The position numbers were made by a program, and so were the translations under genes. Below the pieces are notes generated by a model. The model was not told the origin of the DNA. It made no database searches and worked only from the letters and a program-made list of their open reading frames with translations. Shown one piece after another: positions 1-7,541 of a stretch of 19,280 bases of DNA. Source of the DNA: an uncultured Microbacteriaceae bacterium (GTDB lineage: Bacteria; Actinomycetota; Actinomycetes; Actinomycetales; Microbacteriaceae); contig CAMLMQ010000035.1 of NCBI GenBank assembly GCA_946481135.1, positions 1 through 19,280 of the forward strand. The letters run 5' to 3'. The number at the start of each line of letters is the position of its first letter. Position 1 is the stretch's first letter.

Positions 1-170
1 GCCTTGTCCTTCACGAAGTCCTCGACCGCATCCACCTGCTTCTGCACGCGGGGGTCGTTCCACACCTTGAGCGCGGCGGTCTTCAGCTGGTCGTACTTCT
101 CACGGCCTGCGCGAGTTCCGAGGACGTACCCGAGGCCGAGACCGGCGACGAAGAGGATCTTGCCTTTCAT
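1..170 (-). CDS. YtxH-like small protein (C-terminus beyond window)
   Basis: The ATG at 170 is preceded by a GGAG ribosome binding site. The 56 visible codons begin MKGKILFVAGLGLGYVLGTR and continue into a charged, probably helical stretch (REKYDQLKTAALKVW..., then QVDAVEDFVKDKA). A short hydrophobic, glycine-rich N-terminal helix followed by GTRAGREKY is the pattern of YtxH-domain proteins of Gram-positive bacteria, which are small, membrane-associated and usually linked to stress or general envelope functions. No biochemical role can be given. The gene runs off the left edge, so its length and C-terminus are unknown. It lies on the same strand as, and downstream of, the surface-protein genes, but a strong inverted repeat at 273-340 separates them, so it is probably transcribed on its own. 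The family call is from the N-terminus only. Confidence 0.72.
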   Translation of the reverse strand, partial: MKGKILFVAGLGLGYVLGTRAGREKYDQLKTAALKVWNDPRVQKQVDAVEDFVKDK

Positions 171-272
171 GTGCAGCTCCATTCGTGGCGGAAAGTCAGG
201 TGCCCAGCCTAGTCGGGGCGCTGCCCCGCGGAACCCGGGGTTGACACGCGCCGACCTCGCGCGCATGCGTGA

Positions 273-340
273 GCGGGAGCCGGCCCGCAGCCGACCCGGC
301 GCGGCGATCCTCACCGCGCCGGATCGGAACCGGCTCCCGC
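273..340 (-). terminator. Nested inverted repeat after the 588-aa surface protein gene
   Basis: An outer 11-bp perfect stem (GCGGGAGCCGG at 273-283 with its complement at 330-340) encloses an inner 9-bp stem (CCGGCGCGG at 296-304 with 314-322) that has a 9-nt loop. It starts 17 bp past the stop codon of the surface-protein gene. No T-run follows on the minus strand, which is common for hairpin terminators of high-GC actinobacteria. The terminator role is inferred from position and stem strength. Confidence 0.65.
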
Positions 341-357
341 CACGCGGTCAGAGCGGC

Positions 358-2124
358 TCAGACCTCCCGACGACGAGCCGAGCGGACCAGCCCGACCCCG
401 AGGAGGCCGAGCAGACCGGCGATCGCGAGCAGCGGTGTCGTCGGCTGTCCGGTGAGGGCGAGCGTCTCGAGCTCACCGCATGCGGTCGGTGCGGCCGCGA
501 ACGTGTGCTCGAACGTGATCTTGCCGTCGTCGTCCCCTCCGAACCCGTAGACGGGCCCGTTGGCGGTGGCGAGGATCGTCACCGACGACCCCGCGGCAGC
601 GGTGTGCGCGACACCCTCGGCCTTCGGCGCGCCCGCGACCGTCCAGAACACCGCCGGCGTCACGGCGCCGGGAAGGGTCGTGTCGTTCGACAAGCGGTAC
701 GAACCGGTCGGCACGGCGCAGGTCGGCTCGGTGTAGCTCACCGACGGCACGACGTCCGGGAAGGTGTCGAGGTCGCAGGGGAATCGCTGCGGGTCGATCG
801 TCGCCTGCTCGCTGTAGGGCGCCGCGAGCAGGTACGCGTCGGCCGGGTCGGCATCCGTCGCCCCGACCGTGTACGTGCCCGCCGGAAGCGCCGCCGTCTT
901 GCCCGTCACCGGGTCGAACGGAACGGGGTCGCCGTTCGCGTCGGTGATCGTGTAGACCACGCCCGGCACGGTGAGGTCGACCGTGATGAACCCGTCGGCG
1001 AGGACCGCGGGGTCGCCGGTCGCGTCGCAGTACTGGTCCTGCACGTCGAAGCCGGGAGTGACCGGGGTGGGCGTCACCGTCCCGCAGTCGTCGTCGTAGG
1101 GGAAGATCTCGGCCTTCTCGCTGTACGGGGCCGCGAGCAGGTACGCGTCGGCCGGGTCGGCATCCGTCGCCCCGACCGTGTACGTGCCCGCCGGAAGCGC
1201 CGCCGTCTTGCCCGTCACCGGGTCGAACGGAACGGGGTCGCCGTTCGCATCGGTGATCGTGTAGACGACGCCCGGCACCGTGAGGTCGACCGTGATGAAT
1301 CCGTTGGCGAGAACCTCCGGGTCGCCGGTCGCGTCGCAGTACTGATCCTGCAGGTCGAACGCCGGGATCACCGGGGTGGGCGTCACCGAGCCGCAGTCGT
1401 CGCCGTACGGGGCGATCAGGATGTCGACGCTCAGCGAGCCGCCGTCGATCAGGTCGTTCGGGTCGCTGTCGGCGGCCGTCAGGCGATAGGTGGTTCCCGT
1501 GACGAGCGGCCCGCTCGAGCCGCTCGAGATGTCGATGGCGACGTTGCCCGGCCCGGTGAGCGAGTAGACGATGCCCGTCTTCAGCACGACGGTGATCGAG
1601 CCGGCGACGAGCGCATCGGCGACACAGGTCTCCGACGTCGAGGAGTACTCGGGGGTCACGGAGGTGCGCGGGGTCGGCACGGAGCAGACGATCACGTGGC
1701 TGATGGTCTTCCCGCTCGCGACCAGCGGGCCGCCTGCGGGGCCGTCGAGGTGGATGAACGACGCCGTGGCGAGGTTGGCGAGCACCCACCAGGTGTCGGC
1801 CATCGTCTTCGTGTACTGGGCGTCCGCGTAGTACGCGATGTTCTCGTACGTCACGGAGTTCTGCCCGTTGGACGAGCCCGCCTTGACGATCACCTTCGTC
1901 AGGGTGCGATTGGTGAGACCGAAGTGCGAGACGAGCGTGGCCGTCGACAGCGAGGTGGCGCCGGGGCTGTCCCACTTGGCGCAGGTCTCGCCGGTGACCG
2001 CGACCCAGTTCACGGGGTCGTTGGTGTTGGCGGGGTTGCTGGCGGAGGCGGGCGCGGCGGCGGAGACCGCCAGCCCGACGGCGAGGGCGACGGTCGCCAG
2101 GCTCGCGAGGATCTTGCGGAACAT
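358..2124 (-). CDS. Secreted repeat protein with LALTG sortase signal (588 aa)
   Basis: Cell-surface protein of unknown ligand. The ATG at 2124 follows a GAAGG site. Residues 1-28 form a signal peptide ending in APASA, with KIL at its N-region. Residues about 29-150 form a non-repetitive extracellular domain I cannot name; it includes VIVKAGSSNG and ISHVIVC. Residues about 150-545 are beta-rich units ending in patterns such as LPAGTYTV. Two of these, about residues 245-347 and 348-450, are nearly identical 103-aa copies that each carry DQYCDATGDP. Residues 555-559 read LALTG, followed by a hydrophobic helix and a final RSARRREV, which is a complete cell-wall sorting signal. LAxTG is the known recognition form for class E sortases of actinobacteria; no sortase gene is in the window. 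The signal peptide, repeat style and anchor closely resemble those of the upstream 1312-aa adhesin, so the two are probably paralogues. An adhesive or structural role is inference. Confidence 0.85.
   Translation of the reverse strand: MFRKILASLATVALAVGLAVSAAAPASASNPANTNDPVNWVAVTGETCAKWDSPGATSLSTATLVSHFGLTNRTLTKVIVKAGSSNGQNSVTYENIAYYADAQYTKTMADTWWVLANLATASFIHLDGPAGGPLVASGKTISHVIVCSVPTPRTSVTPEYSSTSETCVADALVAGSITVVLKTGIVYSLTGPGNVAIDISSGSSGPLVTGTTYRLTAADSDPNDLIDGGSLSVDILIAPYGDDCGSVTPTPVIPAFDLQDQYCDATGDPEVLANGFITVDLTVPGVVYTITDANGDPVPFDPVTGKTAALPAGTYTVGATDADPADAYLLAAPYSEKAEIFPYDDDCGTVTPTPVTPGFDVQDQYCDATGDPAVLADGFITVDLTVPGVVYTITDANGDPVPFDPVTGKTAALPAGTYTVGATDADPADAYLLAAPYSEQATIDPQRFPCDLDTFPDVVPSVSYTEPTCAVPTGSYRLSNDTTLPGAVTPAVFWTVAGAPKAEGVAHTAAAGSSVTILATANGPVYGFGGDDDGKITFEHTFAAAPTACGELETLALTGQPTTPLLAIAGLLGLLGVGLVRSARRREV
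822..1248. repeat. 118-bp perfect direct repeat (309-bp period) inside the surface protein gene
   Basis: Positions 822-939 and 1131-1248 are identical over 118 bp, compared base by base by eye. The offset is 309 bp, exactly 103 codons, so the repeat keeps frame. Similarity continues with scattered differences on both sides, giving two near-identical 309-bp units covering roughly 772-1389. This indicates a recent tandem duplication or gene conversion, and copy number could vary between strains. Confidence 0.9.
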
Positions 2125-2237
2125 GAGATGGCCTTCTTCGGGGGCGGCGCGGCTCAGCGCCGGTGGGGGGTCAGGTGGCGCGAAACACCGGATGGGCCGG
2201 ACGGGTTGCCTCGCGCCTCGGGCCGGGGGAGGCCCGC

Positions 2238-2271
2238 GACTGACGCCACGGGGGAGTGGCGTGGGTCAGTC
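2238..2271. other. Bulged inverted repeat in the leader of the 588-aa protein gene
   Basis: GACTGACGCCAC at 2238-2249 pairs with GTGGC (2256-2260) and GTCAGTC (2265-2271), leaving a 4-nt bulge (2261-2264) on one side. It lies 114-147 bp before the ATG at 2124. It could be an operator or an RNA structure in the 5' leader. No convincing -35/-10 pair was found nearby. Apart from this and the terminator at 2346-2395, nothing was recognised in the 276-bp gap 2125-2400. Confidence 0.35.
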
Positions 2272-2345
2272 AACCGGTCCGCCGAAAGGGGGACAAGAGG
2301 TCGGCGGTGAGACTTCTCTCATCTAGGGCCGGTGCGCGGGAATGG

Positions 2346-2395
2346 CGATGCCCCGCCCCCGCCCACAGGGGGCGGCGGGTCGGGGCGGGGCATCG
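2346..2395 (-). terminator. 14-bp-stem hairpin after the 1312-aa adhesin gene
   Basis: CGATGCCCCGCCCC (2346-2359) is a perfect 14-bp inverted match to 2382-2395, with a 22-nt GC-rich loop. It begins 5 bp after the adhesin stop codon (2401-2403). There is no clear T-run. Its position and very strong stem support a terminator that separates the adhesin transcript from the downstream 588-aa gene. Confidence 0.75.
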
Positions 2396-2400
2396 CGGTA

Positions 2401-5400
2401 TCAGATCGCCAGGTGGCGCGCCTTCCGGGTGCGGATGTACCGCACGGCGAGCAGCACGAGCCCGGCCTGCAGGAGCACGATCGCGAGGATCACGAATCCA
2501 CTCGGCGTCGCCCCCGTGAGGGCGAGCGTCGTCAGATCGCAGAGGATCACGGCCGGGGCGGTGACTGTCAGCACCCACGTGTCCTGCGAGAGAGACGACC
2601 GGGGGTCGTCGGGCGTCGCCACGACCGTGTACGTGCCGGGAGCGACCTTGGTCTGCGCCGACGTGATGACCGCACCGCCCTGGAACGCATACGTCACCCC
2701 GTCCATGAGGTCGACCGTGATCGTGCCTCGGTCGTCTCCGGTCGCATTGCAGACCGCCGACTCCGCCGTCGCCGACGGGCTGAAGAACCCGAGGGTGCAG
2801 AGCTGGCTCGGGAAATCGACGGTGAGCGGGAAGACGGTGTGACCGGGCTTGATCGTGATCGTCGGGTCCTTCGACTCCGCGAACACGAAGTAGCTGCCGC
2901 CCGCGTAGGGGTAGGTCACGTTTCCGACGGTCGTCGCGTCGCCGACGGCGACCTTGTCGCTCCCGTCGGCCTTCTTCCCGATGTACCACTGCACGCCCGC
3001 GACGTGGACGACCGTGATCGAACCGTCGAGCTTGTTCGTCGACAGCGGGTCGCACACCTCGGGGTCGGCGAACGGGTCGAGCGGCGTCGTGTAGACGTTG
3101 TCGCAGCCGACCGCCGCGTCGATCTTCACCGTGAAGGTGTCGACGCCGCCGACGAGGTAGTGACCGGCGGCCGGCACGACCGTCACCTGGTAGTCGCCGG
3201 GCTTGAGGTTCGACTGCAGCGCCGTCGTCACCTCGGCTCCGTCGAGGTAGTAGGTCAGATCGGCGTCGAGCGTGAACAGGAGCGCCCCGTTCGTCGTGCC
3301 GCCGTTGTCGGTGTCGCAGGTCTGCGGGGTCACCGTCGGGGCGACGTACCGCTCGCCCTCGCAGTCGACGGGCGCCACGCTGCCCGAGAACGACGCCGGC
3401 CCGGTGTTGGAGTAGCCCGCCGCGGCGCGCACCTCCACCGTGTAGGGGCCGGTCGGCAGGTTCACCGTCGCGCCGGCGGCGTAGTCGGTGCCGCCGATGC
3501 TGTAGATGAGTCCGGGCGTCGTGGTCGGGATCGTGAGGTATGCGCTCACCGGACCGGTGAGGGCGTCGCACACGGCGACCGTGAGCTTCGGCTCGACCGC
3601 CTTGTTGCAGTCGAGGGCGTCGATCGTGATCGTGAACGACGACGCGCCCGTGTTGGTGACGCCGGTCGCCGTCGTGACGTCCACCGTGTAGGTGCCGGCC
3701 GCGAGGGTCGTCGCCACACCCGGCTGCAGGACGGCGCCGCCGCGGATCGTGTAGGTGAGGCCCGGCGTCGTCGTGGTCGCGGTGAGCGACGCGCCGAGCA
3801 CGTTGCCGTCGACGTCGCACTGCGCGACGACGAGCGTCGGCTCGACCGCCTTCTCGCAGTCGAGGGCGGCGACGCTGATCGGGAACGAAGCCGGTCCGGT
3901 GTTCGTGACGCCGGTCTTCGCCGTCACGGTCACCGTATAGTCGCCCGCGGGAAGCTCGACGTCACCCGAAAGCGGGTTGCCGCCCTGGATGCCCGCGATG
4001 CGGTACTCCAGGCCCGGGGTCGTCGACGGGATCGTGAGCACGGCGGGGGTGAACGCGCCGCTCGTGGCGTCGCACTGGGCGAGCACGAGGGTCGGCTCGA
4101 CCGCCTTCTCGCACGTGAGCGCAGGGACGACGATCGTGAACGAGCTCGCACCCGTGTTGGTCACGCCCGGCTTCTCGGTCACCGTCACCGTGTAAGTGCC
4201 TGCCGGCAGGTTGATGCTGCCCGAGAGCGGCTGGTCGCCGTTCTGTCCCGCGATGCGGTACTCCAGGCCCGGCGTCGTCGTGGAGAACGTCAGTACGGCC
4301 GACTGGAACAGTCCCGACGTCGGGTGGCAATAGGCCACGGTGAGCGCGGGCTCGACGGCCTTCTCGCAGTCGAGCGCGGGGACGACGATCGTGAAGGAGC
4401 CGGGCCCGGTGTTCTGGTAGCCCGCCGTCGCGGTCACGGTCACCGTGTAGGTGCCGGCCGCGAGCTGGACGTCACCGGTCAGGGCCGCGCCGCCGCCGAT
4501 GCCGTCGATCCGGTACTCCAGACCAGGGGTGGTCGTCGGGATGGTGACGTACGCCGACGTCACCGTGTCGGAGGCGACGTCGCACTGGGCGAGCGTCAGG
4601 GCAGGCTTGACGGCCTCGTTGCAGTCGAACGCGGAGACGTTCACCGTGAACGAGGAGGGACCGGTGTTCGTGTAGCCGTTGATCGCGACGACGGCGAACA
4701 CGTGGCTGCCGGCGGCGACGTCGACCTTCTGACCGGGCGTGTAGATCGTGCCGCCCTTGCTGTACTGCAGGTTGGTGTTCGAGGGGATCGTGACGAACGC
4801 GCTCACGAGCGCGCCGCTCGTCGCGTCGCACTGCGCGACGGTGAGGGTCGGTTCGGTCGCGAGCGTGCAGTTCGCGGCATCCTTCGTGCCGAGCACCGTG
4901 ATCGTCCAGCTGCTCGTGCCGGTGAGCTTGTAGCCGGGCGCGGCGGCCGCGGTGACCGTGTACGTACCGGGCCCCGAACCGTTGGCGGCGCCGCTGAAGA
5001 CGACTCCGGTCTGGGTCGGGATCACGAGCCGGCCGTCGACGGTGCAGGTGGGCGGGGTGGCGCTCGGGGCGGTGCTCACGGTGACGGGAGTCTCCGTCGG
5101 CGCGCAGGGCTTGTAGGCGATGTGGTGGATCTCGCCGACGCTCCTGATGACGACCGAAGCGGCCGCGATCTGGCCCTCGATGCCACCCGAGTTGACGGAG
5201 AGCGCCGCGCGAGGGGCGAGGATCGAGCCCTTGACGAACTCGCTCGTCGAGAGCCCGAGCGACGTCGCCTTGGCGAAGTTCCAGAGCACGAACTCTTCGT
5301 CGATGTTGCGCAGCGTCGGGGCCGTGACGTTGTACGACCCGGTGTCGGTCACGTCGATGATGAACGGCGTGTTCGCGCTCGGGGTGACCCCGCCGGCGAA

Positions 5401-6339
5401 CCACAGCTGGCCGGCGCTGCTCAGGGTCGAGCCGCTGACGCGGAGGACGTTCGTGACACCGGCGGTGAGCGTCACCTGCTTGCCGCCGTTGGGGCTGTTG
5501 CTCATGGTGACGAACTGCACGTTGGTCCCCGTGTAGGCGGCGATGGTGTCGGCCTGCGAGCGGAGCGCCGCGAAGGCGCCGGAGAACGTCGACGCGAACA
5601 GACCGGTCGCCGTCACATCGGAGAGCGACGCCGACGACGACATCATGAGCCAGGACCCGCTCGTGCCCTGCGGGTAGAAGCGGGAGGCGTCCGTGACCGC
5701 GCTGCCGCCCACGGAGCCGACGCGCGTCGCCCCCTGCATGACGCGGAAGGCCTCACCGGACGCATTGAGCGTCACCGATCCGCCCGTCAGCAGCCCGGTG
5801 CTCCTGCCGTCCACCACGGGCAGCGGCGAGCCGTCGTGATTGCCCTGGGTGGTGTAGAGCGTCTTGACGATCAGGTCGCCGCCGACGGCGAGCGTCCCTT
5901 CGACGTGCGCACCGCTCTTGTCGCTCGTGAAGTCGCCCTCGGTCAGGATGGTGAATCCTTGGAGCTGGCTCATCGGGTTGAGGCACTCGGTGGTCGTGGT
6001 GCACGGCCCGAACGTGCCCGTGATCGCGTTGCCCCCCAGCCGGTCCCAGCCCTGGTCGGCCGCATCGATCTCGATCTTGTAGGTGTGGGACGAGGCAGGC
6101 GACCACGAGTAGCTGTCCCTGAAGTCATAGCGGAAGTGCGTGCGGTCTTCCTGCTTCACCCCGTCGATCGTCACCGTCACGTAGTTGTTGCCTCCGCCGT
6201 ACTGCGTGAGGCTCACGTCGAGACCGGCGCACGAGGGCGTGACGACGGGAGTGTGCGCGGAGGCCGGCATCGCGGCTCCGAGGGCGAGGCCGACCGCGAG
6301 AACGGCGGTCGTGAGGGCGGCGACGATGCGCTTGAGCAC
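2401..6339 (-). CDS. Choice-of-anchor-A adhesin with repetitive stalk and LALTG signal (1312 aa)
   Basis: Large secreted, probably wall-anchored adhesin. The GTG start at 6339 follows AAGGA seven bases upstream. Residues 1-28 are a signal peptide ending AMPASA. Residues about 119-412 match the choice-of-anchor-A (putative adhesive) domain: QGFTILTEGDF, then VEGTLAVGGDL near 146, VLWNFAKATSLGL near 350, KGSILAPRAALSV near 370, and GQIAAASVV before HIAYKPC. Residues about 490-1000 hold six similar units of 84-85 aa, each with an AQCD-like start, TTPGLEYRI, LPAGTYTVTV, NTGPASF and a final DCEKAVEP link. Three more diverged units follow to about residue 1260. Residues 1272-1276 read LALTG, then a hydrophobic helix and a basic tail, which is a sortase signal of the LAxTG type. 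The head-stalk-anchor order suggests a surface adhesin; its ligand is unknown. It shares signal peptide, unit style and anchor with the next gene downstream. Confidence 0.88.
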   Translation of the reverse strand: MLKRIVAALTTAVLAVGLALGAAMPASAHTPVVTPSCAGLDVSLTQYGGGNNYVTVTIDGVKQEDRTHFRYDFRDSYSWSPASSHTYKIEIDAADQGWDRLGGNAITGTFGPCTTTTECLNPMSQLQGFTILTEGDFTSDKSGAHVEGTLAVGGDLIVKTLYTTQGNHDGSPLPVVDGRSTGLLTGGSVTLNASGEAFRVMQGATRVGSVGGSAVTDASRFYPQGTSGSWLMMSSSASLSDVTATGLFASTFSGAFAALRSQADTIAAYTGTNVQFVTMSNSPNGGKQVTLTAGVTNVLRVSGSTLSSAGQLWFAGGVTPSANTPFIIDVTDTGSYNVTAPTLRNIDEEFVLWNFAKATSLGLSTSEFVKGSILAPRAALSVNSGGIEGQIAAASVVIRSVGEIHHIAYKPCAPTETPVTVSTAPSATPPTCTVDGRLVIPTQTGVVFSGAANGSGPGTYTVTAAAAPGYKLTGTSSWTITVLGTKDAANCTLATEPTLTVAQCDATSGALVSAFVTIPSNTNLQYSKGGTIYTPGQKVDVAAGSHVFAVVAINGYTNTGPSSFTVNVSAFDCNEAVKPALTLAQCDVASDTVTSAYVTIPTTTPGLEYRIDGIGGGAALTGDVQLAAGTYTVTVTATAGYQNTGPGSFTIVVPALDCEKAVEPALTVAYCHPTSGLFQSAVLTFSTTTPGLEYRIAGQNGDQPLSGSINLPAGTYTVTVTEKPGVTNTGASSFTIVVPALTCEKAVEPTLVLAQCDATSGAFTPAVLTIPSTTPGLEYRIAGIQGGNPLSGDVELPAGDYTVTVTAKTGVTNTGPASFPISVAALDCEKAVEPTLVVAQCDVDGNVLGASLTATTTTPGLTYTIRGGAVLQPGVATTLAAGTYTVDVTTATGVTNTGASSFTITIDALDCNKAVEPKLTVAVCDALTGPVSAYLTIPTTTPGLIYSIGGTDYAAGATVNLPTGPYTVEVRAAAGYSNTGPASFSGSVAPVDCEGERYVAPTVTPQTCDTDNGGTTNGALLFTLDADLTYYLDGAEVTTALQSNLKPGDYQVTVVPAAGHYLVGGVDTFTVKIDAAVGCDNVYTTPLDPFADPEVCDPLSTNKLDGSITVVHVAGVQWYIGKKADGSDKVAVGDATTVGNVTYPYAGGSYFVFAESKDPTITIKPGHTVFPLTVDFPSQLCTLGFFSPSATAESAVCNATGDDRGTITVDLMDGVTYAFQGGAVITSAQTKVAPGTYTVVATPDDPRSSLSQDTWVLTVTAPAVILCDLTTLALTGATPSGFVILAIVLLQAGLVLLAVRYIRTRKARHLAI
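2740..4860 (-). repeat. Nine stalk units encoded in tandem (about 250-bp period)
   Basis: Codons for the conserved Cys of each unit start (as in AQCD) recur at about 4830, 4585, 4330, 4075, 3823, 3571, 3320, 3055 and 2755. The spacing is about 245-265 bp, except about 300 bp for the last step. The six units on the high-coordinate side are clearly alike and the last three have diverged. Near-identical DNA stretches occur between neighbours, for example around 3991-4025 and 4248-4275. Each of the six similar units has one Cys near its start and one near its end. Confidence 0.8.
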
Positions 6340-6362
6340 GGGGAGTCCTTGGGGGGAGGATC

Positions 6363-6385
6363 GCCGAGTGATTCCCTGACTCGGC
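6363..6385 (-). other. Hairpin in the 5' leader of the adhesin gene
   Basis: GCCGAGT (6363-6369) is a perfect 7-bp inverted match to 6379-6385 with a 9-nt loop. It lies 24-46 bp before the GTG start at 6339 and just upstream of the ribosome binding site. It could be a leader-RNA structure or a protein-binding palindrome. The rest of the 238-bp gap 6340-6577 shows a weak possible -10 (TAATCT on the minus strand near 6508-6513) but no matching -35, so no promoter is called. Confidence 0.35.
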
Positions 6386-6550
6386 TCAGTCTGGCGACGC
6401 TCCGGCGGGGGCCCGGACGGGTGCGCGTCGCAGATACGGGGGTTCTGCGGGTGGGCGACCTGGGGTGGCGTGGGGGTTTCGGGTCCGCGCGCCGGTCGCT
6501 TCCTCGAGATTAGAGACGGCTCATGGAGGGGACACGTCCCAGAACGGGGG

Positions 6551-6572
6551 GTGTCCGCACTTTGGGGGACAC
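6551..6572 (-). terminator. Weak hairpin after the serine hydrolase gene
   Basis: GTGTCC (6551-6556) can pair with GGACAC at 6567-6572, or alternatively with GGACAC at 6530-6535. The stem is only 6 bp and there is no T-run. It sits just past the stop codon of the hydrolase gene at 6578, so it is a possible but weak terminator. Confidence 0.3.
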
Positions 6573-6577
6573 GGCCG

Positions 6578-7486
6578 TCAGTGCACGTATTCGAGGATGT
6601 CGAGGCCGATCACGCGCAGCGCTTCGAGTACCCGCAGGCGGGCGGCGATCCCGTCGTCGTTGAACTGCACCGAGACGGCGTACGTGACCGCGCCCGCAGG
6701 TCCGCGCAGCACGCCGGCCTCGGATCGCACGCCGACGTCGCTGCCGGTCTTGTTCACGAGCTGCAGTCCGTGGTCGGCGCCGCGGTGCGAGAGCGGGTCG
6801 AGTCCGAACGCGCTCGCGACCATCGAGAGGTCGGCGTTGAGCGACAGCCAACCGAGTACGCGGGTCGAGGTGAGCGTGTCGACGACTTCCCCTCGCGCGA
6901 GAGCGGCGAACAGCCACGACAGCTCCGCGGCGGAGCCCACCGAGAGCTGCGGCGCGTCGTCGGGTCCGCGCGAGTCGCGCACGAGGTCGAGCAGCGCCGT
7001 GCGCATGAGCCCGAGCGATTCGGTGCGGGCGCGCACGGCATCCAGGCCCACCTGACGCAGGAGGACATTGGTGGCGAGGTTGTCGCTCGTCGCTCCGACG
7101 AGCGACGCGAGGTCGGCGACCGGCAGTGACGGCGCCTGCAGGTGCTGCCAGATGCCACTGTCGCCGACGGCGTCCCGTGGCGTCTTGTCGAGGATGCCGT
7201 AGCCCGAGAAGTCGCGCTCCGTGAGCCGCGCCGACACCTCGACGAGGAGAAGGATCTTGCCGATGCTCGCGGTCGGCAGCACGATGCGCTCGTCGATCGC
7301 GACGAGCGTGCGACCCGTGTCGAGGTCGGCGACCGAGGCCGACACCTGGGCGCCGTCGTAGGCGAGGTCGCCGAGCGCCGTGAACGTCGCCGAGAAGTCG
7401 TCGGCCTTGTGCGGCGATCGGTGGCGGGGCGCGCGGGCGGTGCGCACGCGGGTGCGCCGCGGGGCGCCTGCCTGCACGTCTACCAA
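6578..7486 (-). CDS. Class A beta-lactamase-fold serine hydrolase lacking the omega-loop Glu
   Basis: The three landmark motifs of penicillin-recognising serine enzymes are present: S74-I-G-K77 (nucleophile and lysine), S134-D-N136 and K246-T-G248. The SxxK-to-SDN spacing of 60 residues equals that of class A beta-lactamases. The expected omega-loop ExxLN is absent: the aligned stretch reads LDLVRDSRGPDD, with Arg or Asp where Glu166 should be. Real class A enzymes need this Glu for deacylation, so beta-lactam hydrolysis may be poor or absent. No signal peptide is visible; the first 30 residues are Arg-rich and hydrophilic, suggesting a cytoplasmic protein or a wrongly placed start. The chosen start is a TTG at 7486 with GAGG seven bases upstream; a GTG three codons later is possible. 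It lies 55 bp after the broken M13 peptidase on the same strand. Best call: beta-lactamase-related serine hydrolase, substrate unknown. Confidence 0.8.
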   Translation of the reverse strand: MVDVQAGAPRRTRVRTARAPRHRSPHKADDFSATFTALGDLAYDGAQVSASVADLDTGRTLVAIDERIVLPTASIGKILLLVEVSARLTERDFSGYGILDKTPRDAVGDSGIWQHLQAPSLPVADLASLVGATSDNLATNVLLRQVGLDAVRARTESLGLMRTALLDLVRDSRGPDDAPQLSVGSAAELSWLFAALARGEVVDTLTSTRVLGWLSLNADLSMVASAFGLDPLSHRGADHGLQLVNKTGSDVGVRSEAGVLRGPAGAVTYAVSVQFNDDGIAARLRVLEALRVIGLDILEYVH

Positions 7487-7541
7487 CTCACGTCCTCACG
7501 GAACGGGTGTCACATCGGGTGGTGGTGCTGCGGAGTGTGTT

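Noticed and set aside
4..2310. Long plus-strand open frame (768 codons) opposite the 588-aa surface protein gene
   Set aside because: It is Arg/Val/Asp-rich with no recognisable domain and exists only because the GC-rich opposite strand lacks stop codons. The minus frame has a signal peptide, repeats and a sorting signal.
3991..4275. Recurring DNA in the stalk region considered as a CRISPR array or intergenic repeats
   Set aside because: The recurrence is in frame, about 252 bp apart, and encodes similar protein units; there are no short spacers or cas genes.
2332..6513. Very long plus-strand open frame (1393 codons) opposite the adhesin
   Set aside because: Same reason: RDRE-rich low-complexity translation, antisense to a clear secreted adhesin.
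6500..6540. Possible promoter for the adhesin (TAATCT on the minus strand)
   Set aside because: No acceptable -35 at 16-18 bp, and a single hexamer match in GC-rich DNA is not enough.
6578..7486. Calling the serine hydrolase an antibiotic-resistance beta-lactamase
   Set aside because: The Glu166 equivalent and a secretion signal are both missing, so the sequence does not support a resistance role.
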